Positions 58,310 to 64,000 of a stretch of DNA of 64,000 nucleotides are shown here, one piece after another. Source of the stretch: Salinisphaeraceae bacterium (GTDB lineage Bacteria > Pseudomonadota > Gammaproteobacteria > Nevskiales > Salinisphaeraceae); assembly GCA_002683405.1 (NCBI GenBank), contig NYTH01000015.1, forward strand, positions 43,949 to 107,948. The letters run 5' to 3'. Position 1 is the first letter of the stretch, and each line of letters opens with the position of its first letter. The notes beneath the pieces are model-generated. The model did not search any database. It was not told the DNA's origin and saw nothing but the letters and a program-made list of their open reading frames with translations. The translations under genes were made by a program, and so were the position numbers.

Positions 58310-60151
58310 ATGGAAGATCTGCTGCCCCATTACGAGCAGGAATTGCGCTATCTGCGTGAGGCATCACAGGACTTCGCGGCGCGCTACCCTAGAATCGCCT
58401 CGCAACTCCGAGTGGCCCCCGACCAGAGTCGCGACCCCCATGTGGAAAGGCTGATTCAGTCGTTCGCCCTGATGAGCGCACGGATTCAGCGCAAGCTGGA
58501 CGATGATTACCCCGAATTCACGGAGTCGCTGCTGGAGTTGCTCTACCCGCATTTCCTGCAGCCTTTTCCCGCCTGCTCCATTGCCTGTTTCAGGTCGTCC
58601 GGGAGCAGCGCCACCGCCCGGGTGCGTCGGATACCGCGAGGTACCCCGCTGCGCTCGAGCCCGGTGGAAAACGTGAGCTGCCAGTTCGAGACAGCCTACA
58701 ACGTCGACGCCGCTCCCCTGTCCCTGTCACGGGCCAGCTTTGCTTCGCCTATTCAGACGCCGGTGTCGGTGATCAGCGCGCCGGACAGTACGGCGCAGAT
58801 TACGCTGGAAATCGTGGCTGAGGGGGAAGAAGCGACGCTGGATCAACTCGATCTGGACCGGTTCCGATTGTTCGTCGACGCCGAGCCGTCATTCGCCTCG
58901 GTCATCCTGGACACGCTGCTGCTTCACCTATCGCAGGCCTTTGTGCAAAGCGGTAACGCCAGCACCTGGCGGCCTTTGACCGGTAACCCGGTCCACGGCG
59001 TCGGGTATGAGGCGCAGGAGCGGCTCATTGACTGCCCCGATCAGAGCAATCCGGCCTACAGCCTGGTCATGGAGTATTTCGCCTTCCCCGAGAAATTCCA
59101 TTTCATCGACCTGGACTGGCCCGCCATCCGGGCCACCCTGCCGGCCGACACCCGCAGTCTATGCCTGCACCTGATTCTGAAGAATATCCCGCCGGATTCG
59201 ACTTCGGCGCGCCTGCTGTCTGCCCTGTCGGCCGGCCAGTTCAGGACGCACTGCACACCGATCATCAACCGTTTCAGTCAGCGGAGCGAACCCATTCGCC
59301 TGGACCATCGCCGGGCGGCATACCCGGTGATTGCCAACAGCCGTCACCCGGCAGGCTACGAGTTGCTCTCGGTCAATCGCGTCTGGCGGGTCCGTCAGGC
59401 CGAACAGGCTGAAAGCGTCCGGGAGTTTCGTCATTTCCACGCCCTTCGAAGCGGCGAAAGCCTTCAGGCCGACGGTTTCTTCTGGTCACTCAAGCGTGAC
59501 CCGCGTATCAGGGCCAGCAGCCCCGGCCATGAGGCCGAGCTGACGCTGGTCGATGCCGATTTCCAGCCGGATGTGCCGGTGCACGACACGCTGAGCGTGG
59601 ATATCCGGTGCAGCAACCGGGATCTGCCGCAAGCGCTGCCCATCGGGCGGCTCGGCGGTGATTTGACCGCCGAGGGCACGGACTGGTCCGGGCCTGTGGA
59701 TTTCCTGCGCAAACCCACCCCCACACGCCGACTCGCCACGGGTGGCGACGCCCGCTGGAAGCTCATTGCGCATTTGGCAAGCGACCATAGCGGCGTGATC
59801 GCCGCCGGCGCGAGTGGCTTGCGTGAGCTGCTGGCGCTCTACCGCAGTGACGGTGATAACGGCACCCACAAACCCGTGGATGGCATACGTGAACTCACGT
59901 CGGCTCACACTACGGCCTGGGTGTCTCATGGCAAATACCGCGCGCTGGCTCGCGGCACCGGGGTGACGCTCACCCTGGATACCGACCAGTTTGTCGGCGC
60001 CAGCGTCCACGTCTTCGTACAGGTCATCGCCAGATTGCTTGGTCATTACGCGCCCGCGAACAGCTTCATCCAGCTGACCGTCGCCACCGACAATCCTCAG
60101 CAAGTGATTCTCGAATGCCCCCCGCGCAGCGGACATACGGTTCTAGCCTGA
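58310..60151 (+). CDS. tssF: type VI baseplate protein TssF
   Basis: 613 residues, normal length. MEDLLPHYEQELRYLREASQDFA and FAARYPRIASQL are diagnostic. It starts five bases after tssE, and its end overlaps tssG by 37 bases. Confidence 0.95.
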   Translation: MEDLLPHYEQELRYLREASQDFAARYPRIASQLRVAPDQSRDPHVERLIQSFALMSARIQRKLDDDYPEFTESLLELLYPHFLQPFPACSIACFRSSGSSATARVRRIPRGTPLRSSPVENVSCQFETAYNVDAAPLSLSRASFASPIQTPVSVISAPDSTAQITLEIVAEGEEATLDQLDLDRFRLFVDAEPSFASVILDTLLLHLSQAFVQSGNASTWRPLTGNPVHGVGYEAQERLIDCPDQSNPAYSLVMEYFAFPEKFHFIDLDWPAIRATLPADTRSLCLHLILKNIPPDSTSARLLSALSAGQFRTHCTPIINRFSQRSEPIRLDHRRAAYPVIANSRHPAGYELLSVNRVWRVRQAEQAESVREFRHFHALRSGESLQADGFFWSLKRDPRIRASSPGHEAELTLVDADFQPDVPVHDTLSVDIRCSNRDLPQALPIGRLGGDLTAEGTDWSGPVDFLRKPTPTRRLATGGDARWKLIAHLASDHSGVIAAGASGLRELLALYRSDGDNGTHKPVDGIRELTSAHTTAWVSHGKYRALARGTGVTLTLDTDQFVGASVHVFVQVIARLLGHYAPANSFIQLTVATDNPQQVILECPPRSGHTVLA

Positions 60152-61221
60152 TTCGCCGCATGGCGGCGCAGCCGTTCCGGTACGGATTCTTCCAGACGGT
60201 CCGGCTGCTACGCCGATATTTCCTGACACGCGGCACAACGGCCATTCAGGCCAACGCCGACCCGATTCGCTTTACCACCAGCACCCGCTTGTGTTTCGCG
60301 CCCAGCGAAGTGGAAAGCGCGAAGTTCAGCGCCGGCGGCCGTGTCTGGCCCGAAACCGCATCCCTGGGCGCGGGCGTTTGTCCCGACGGACCTGACCGCG
60401 TGGAAATCACGCCCGGCTTCTTTGGCCTGCTGGGCAACCACGGCAGTCTGCCGTACTTCTATACCGAGGCGATCCGACAGACGCCGCGCGGAGAAGACAG
60501 CGAGGCGCCTGCAGCATTTCTCGACATTTTCACGCAACGCAGCGGGCAGCAACTCTTCCAGGCATGGGCGAAATACAAACCAATGCTCCGGTATGAGCTG
60601 GAACAGGATTCGCCCATCACGCAGCACCTGCTCTGTCTTGCGGGACAGGCCTCCTTCGTCCCTCGGCACGCACGGCAGTCGGCGTCAAACGCGCCGGCCG
60701 AGGAGCAGTTCGCCTACTACGCCGCAACATTCTGGCGCAGGACACGGTCAGCCAGCGCCATGGAGGCCGTGCTGTCTCAACACTTCAGCGTGCCCGTCTT
60801 CATCGAGCAATTCATTCCGCAGTGGTACGAGATTCCCTGCGCGCATCGCAGCCGTTTGAATGCGGCGGCCGCGCGCCTTGGAACATCCGCGGTGCTGGGT
60901 GAACGCGTCCTGCAATGTGACCTGCAGTTGCGGGTTCGTATCGGGCCGCTGACCGCCGACGATTTCGCCAGATTCACGCCGGGAGCGGCAGGTTATCTGT
61001 GCCTGCAGGAGCTCGTGCTCAAGCTCGCGGGCGAAGCGCCGCTTTTTCAGCTCGTACCGATCCTGGAGCACACGTCCGTGACCGGCATCACGCTGGGGGA
61101 CCGCCATGGGCATGGGCTGGGGCGAGACAGCTTTCTGCAGACACGGCCCAGCGCAATCGACCGGGATGATGCCGTATTCCGGGTTCACCCTTCGCCTCTC
61201 GACAACCGGGAAGCCGCATGA
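60115..61221 (+). CDS. tssG: type VI baseplate protein TssG
   Basis: 368 residues. AAQPFRYGFFQTVRLLRR near the start and GLLGNHGSLPYFYTEAI are TssG signatures. The ATG at 60115 lies inside tssF; an in-frame ATG at 60160 is also possible. The stop overlaps the tssH start by four bases. Confidence 0.94.
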   Translation: MPPAQRTYGSSLIRRMAAQPFRYGFFQTVRLLRRYFLTRGTTAIQANADPIRFTTSTRLCFAPSEVESAKFSAGGRVWPETASLGAGVCPDGPDRVEITPGFFGLLGNHGSLPYFYTEAIRQTPRGEDSEAPAAFLDIFTQRSGQQLFQAWAKYKPMLRYELEQDSPITQHLLCLAGQASFVPRHARQSASNAPAEEQFAYYAATFWRRTRSASAMEAVLSQHFSVPVFIEQFIPQWYEIPCAHRSRLNAAAARLGTSAVLGERVLQCDLQLRVRIGPLTADDFARFTPGAAGYLCLQELVLKLAGEAPLFQLVPILEHTSVTGITLGDRHGHGLGRDSFLQTRPSAIDRDDAVFRVHPSPLDNREAA

Positions 61222-63890
61222 CAAATCAACTCCGGACGCTGATCGGAAAACTGAACCGGACCTGCCGGATCGCGACCGAATCGGCGGCCAACTCCACGGT
61301 GGCCCGCGGCCACCTGGAGATCGAACTCGAGCATTTCTGGCTGGCCATGGGCGACCAGGAGGGCACGGACCTGCCCTTGCTCTGCCGTGCTTTTGGCGTC
61401 GACCCGGCCGTGCTGGCTGCTGACCTTTCGGCCCAATTGGCGGCGCATGCCCCGGGCCACCACCGGACGCCGGTGTTCTCGCAGGCATTGGCGCAGCTGC
61501 TGGAGCGATCCTGGCTGATTGCGTCGCTTGAGAGTCCCCAGACCACTATCCGCGGCGCGCATCTGTTGACGGCCCTGCTTACGGACTCGAGCCTGCGCCA
61601 GATGGCCATCGGCATGTCGAGGCAGTTCGAATGTTTCGATACCCACCAACTCAGGCATCGCGCCAGCGAGTTGCTGGCCGAGTCGATGGAAACCGAAGCC
61701 TACACCTCTGAATCCGGCCGCCAGACCAGTACCGCCGGCCGAACCCAGACCGGGGAAAAAGCCTCGCCATCGCTGGACAGGTACACGTTTGACCTGACGG
61801 CCGAGGCGGCCGCCGGGCGAATCGATCCGGTGATTGGGCGCGAGACCGAGATACGCCAGCTGCTGGACGTGTTGATGCGCAGACGCCAGAACAATCCCAT
61901 TCTCACGGGCGAAGCCGGTGTGGGAAAGACGGCGGTCGTCGAGGGCCTGGCTCGGCGAATCTGCGCCAGCGACGTCCCCCCCGCCCTGCAGAATGTCAGC
62001 CTGCGCCGGCTCGACCTCACCCTGCTCCAGGCGGGCGCTGGCGTGAAGGGTGAGTTCGAAAGTCGTCTGAACGCGTTGATCGAGGAGATACGCAATCATG
62101 CCCGGCCGATTATCCTGTTCATCGATGAAGCACATGGCCTGATTGGCGCTGGCGCTGCGGCCGGTCAGGGCGACGCCGCCAACATACTCAAACCGGCACT
62201 CGCGCGCGGCGAGCTGCGGACAATTGCGGCAACCACCTGGGCGGAATACAAACGCTACTTCGAAAAGGACGCGGCGCTGGCCAGACGCTTTCAGGTGGTG
62301 CAGGTCGACGAGCCTGACGAAGACATGGCAACGCACATGCTCCGCGCCATGGTCCACCCGATGCGCGAGCATTTCGGCGTGAACATACTCGATGAAGCGG
62401 TACGCGAGGCGGTGCGCCTGTCGAGCCGATACATCACCGGCAAGCAATTGCCAGACAAAGCCGTCAGTCTGCTTGATACCGCTTGCGCTCAGGTGGCCCT
62501 CGCGCAAACGGCGACACCGGCCCGCATGGACGATCTCTCCAGAGCGATCCAGCGAATCGAGCTGGAAATAACGCAGGTCGCCGCCGACGCCGGTAACCCC
62601 GTGTCAGGCGATACCCCTATGCTGAATCTGGAGAAAACGCACCGCGCTCTCAAAGACGAACTGGCGGCACTCGAATCCCGCTACCGCCAAGAGCAGGCGA
62701 TCGTGCAAGCGCTTCTTGCCGGCCGTGATTCAGCCCACGGGCCAGCCGTCAATGCGTCTGCCGACGCGGACAAGTTGCGGGCCGAACTGGGTCTGCTGCA
62801 AGCGAAAGACGCGCTCATCCCGCTGGAGGTCAGCGCGCAGGTGGTTGCCTCGGTGGTGTCTCAATGGACCGGCATACCGCTCGGGAGAATGCTTACCGAC
62901 GAGATTGACGCCACACTGCAACTCGAGTCGCAGCTGGAAGAGCGTATCCTAGGCCAGCCCCAGGCGCTCAAGGCCGTCGCGCAACGTATCCGTACATCAA
63001 AGGCCGGGCTCGAAGACCCCGGAAAGCCGACCGGCGTCTTTCTTTTCGCCGGCCCATCGGGCGTCGGAAAAACCGAAACCGCCCTCGCCCTGGCGGAAGC
63101 CCTGTATGGCGGCGAAAGCCGTCTGATTACCCTCAATATGAGCGAATTCCAGGAATCGCACACCGTTGCAGGGCTGAAGGGATCTCCCCCCGGCTATGTC
63201 GGTTATGGCCAGGGCGGCATTCTGACCGAAGCGGTGCGCCGCAATCCCTACAGCGTCGTGCTGCTTGATGAAATAGAAAAAGCCCACCCGGACGTTCTGG
63301 AATTGTTCTATCAGGTCTTCGACAAGGGAGTCCTGGATGACGGAGAGGGTCGCAGGATCAACTTTAGGAACTGCCTGTTGATATTAACCAGCAATACCGG
63401 GTCAGGAGAACTTATGAGCGCAGCGTTGTCTGGTGCAACTACGAGAAATAGCGACCCATTCGAGCAGTGGGTCGAAATGATCCGGCCATCGCTTAACCGG
63501 CAATTCAAGCCGGCGTTTCTCGGCCGAGTCCAGGTTATTCCGTTTCTTCCGCTTGACGACGAACAGCTGGTCAGGGTCGTGAAACTGAAGCTCAAACGCC
63601 TCGCTGTCCGCTACCAGACTCACCACGGATACCGGCTGAGGTTCAGCGCCGGGATCGCTAAAGCCGTGCTGACCGAATGCGCCGCGCCTGAATCAGGCGC
63701 TCGCCGTATTGATCACGTTGTTGCCGACAAGCTGCTGCCCGGGTTTTCACACTACATTCTCAAACGCATATCAGAAAGCCAGCCCCTTCAGGATGTTCAG
63801 GTCACCGTTTCGCGAAGACAACCTCTTTCGTTTCGCTTTAGCGCCTTCGCTACAGGCAGCGACCCTAAAGAGGCAAACTCAAAGGCGTGA
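61218..63890 (+). CDS. tssH: type VI AAA+ ATPase ClpV (TssH)
   Basis: 890 residues. N-terminal Clp-N-like domain, first AAA+ domain (Walker A GEAGVGKTA, Walker B ILFIDEAHGLIGAG), middle coiled coil, second AAA+ domain (Walker A GPSGVGKTE, Walker B VVLLDEIEKAH), C-terminal D2-small domain. ClpV disassembles contracted sheaths for recycling. It appears intact. The IS3-type element begins just downstream. Confidence 0.96.
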   Translation: MTNQLRTLIGKLNRTCRIATESAANSTVARGHLEIELEHFWLAMGDQEGTDLPLLCRAFGVDPAVLAADLSAQLAAHAPGHHRTPVFSQALAQLLERSWLIASLESPQTTIRGAHLLTALLTDSSLRQMAIGMSRQFECFDTHQLRHRASELLAESMETEAYTSESGRQTSTAGRTQTGEKASPSLDRYTFDLTAEAAAGRIDPVIGRETEIRQLLDVLMRRRQNNPILTGEAGVGKTAVVEGLARRICASDVPPALQNVSLRRLDLTLLQAGAGVKGEFESRLNALIEEIRNHARPIILFIDEAHGLIGAGAAAGQGDAANILKPALARGELRTIAATTWAEYKRYFEKDAALARRFQVVQVDEPDEDMATHMLRAMVHPMREHFGVNILDEAVREAVRLSSRYITGKQLPDKAVSLLDTACAQVALAQTATPARMDDLSRAIQRIELEITQVAADAGNPVSGDTPMLNLEKTHRALKDELAALESRYRQEQAIVQALLAGRDSAHGPAVNASADADKLRAELGLLQAKDALIPLEVSAQVVASVVSQWTGIPLGRMLTDEIDATLQLESQLEERILGQPQALKAVAQRIRTSKAGLEDPGKPTGVFLFAGPSGVGKTETALALAEALYGGESRLITLNMSEFQESHTVAGLKGSPPGYVGYGQGGILTEAVRRNPYSVVLLDEIEKAHPDVLELFYQVFDKGVLDDGEGRRINFRNCLLILTSNTGSGELMSAALSGATTRNSDPFEQWVEMIRPSLNRQFKPAFLGRVQVIPFLPLDDEQLVRVVKLKLKRLAVRYQTHHGYRLRFSAGIAKAVLTECAAPESGARRIDHVVADKLLPGFSHYILKRISESQPLQDVQVTVSRRQPLSFRFSAFATGSDPKEANSKA

Positions 63891-63900
63891 ATGGCGCCGA

Positions 63901-64000
63901 TGGGTTCGGTCCCGTTAGCACGGACACTTACGAAAGAGGTCACAATGGCCCAAAGGAGTGTCTATGTCCAAGCGAAGAAATTTCAGTCCCGAGTACAAGC
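63901..64000 (+). mobile_element. left end of an IS3-family element (runs off the window)
   Basis: A transposase OrfA start at 63964 and a different base composition after the tssH stop mark an insertion sequence end. The exact terminal repeat cannot be set; a TG-starting candidate lies near 63901. The right end is outside the window. Confidence 0.5.
63964..64000 (+). CDS. IS3/IS911-type transposase OrfA, first 12 codons
   Basis: The frame MSKRRNFSPEYK matches the N-terminus of IS3-family OrfA proteins, which start with a short basic stretch and an (F/Y)SPE(F/Y)K motif before the helix-turn-helix. AAAGGAGTGTCT is a good ribosome site before the ATG. The rest is outside the window. Confidence 0.7.
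   Translation, partial: MSKRRNFSPEYK

Noticed and set aside
63901..63945. Exact left inverted repeat of the IS element
   Set aside because: Only one end is visible, so the repeat cannot be confirmed by pairing.

Overview
The window looks like a piece of a GC-rich gammaproteobacterial chromosome from outside the Enterobacterales; I cannot name the genus. The evidence is conserved gene order: guaBA divergent from xseA; trmJ divergent from suhB; ndk-rlmN-pilF-rodZ-hisS-yfgM-bamB-der in one block; and tgt-yajC-secD-secF. Coding density is high and most ORFs antisense to these genes are GC-rich shadows. I saw no rRNA, tRNA or CRISPR array.

Layout. 1-1510 (minus): a DUF3450 protein and the start of an ExbB/TtpC-type TonB energiser, cut by the window edge. 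1854-8645 (minus): an apparent operon of a class III nucleotide cyclase/AAA-ATPase, a LolA-like periplasmic protein and an RND transporter with a C-terminal cyclic-nucleotide-binding domain. 8757-10404 (plus), divergent from it: a DUF3307 membrane protein and a second, membrane-bound adenylate cyclase. 10405-16075 (minus): an acyl-CoA catabolism operon (thiolase, acyl-CoA ligase, MDR reductase, enoyl-CoA hydratase/isomerase, unknown protein), divergent from a Crp/Fnr-type regulator that overlaps a LuxR-type regulator with a degenerate receiver domain. 17776-24192: a PD-(D/E)XK-like protein, class III aminotransferase, AsmA, tartrate/isopropylmalate-type dehydrogenase, TadA and a methyltransferase. 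24299-29686: guaBA, xseA and a lipoprotein gene ended by a strong intrinsic terminator.

29724-43048 (minus): the housekeeping block der-bamB-yfgM-hisS-rodZ-pilF-rlmN-ndk, then an unusual iron-sulfur cluster: iscA, a divergent IscU-like scaffold, two tandem cysteine desulfurases, an IscR-like regulator with an altered cysteine set, cysE and trmJ. hscB, hscA and fdx are absent, and the scaffold has lost the LPPVK motif that HscA recognises. A perfect inverted repeat upstream of cysE resembles a type 1 IscR site. 43135-51103: suhB, an AI-2E family permease, secF, secD, yajC, tgt and dacB.

51185-63890: most of a type VI secretion locus (ParA-like ATPase, tssL, tssK, then divergently a TPR-like lipoprotein, tssB, tssC, hcp, tssE, tssF, tssG, tssH/clpV). 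tssA, tssI/vgrG, tssJ and tssM are not in the window. The window ends in the first codons of an IS3-type transposase OrfA just downstream of tssH, so a mobile element abuts the secretion locus.

The points most worth testing are the cyclase/cyclic-nucleotide-gated RND arrangement, the chaperone-less divergent Isc cluster, and the paired regulators at 16361-17769.
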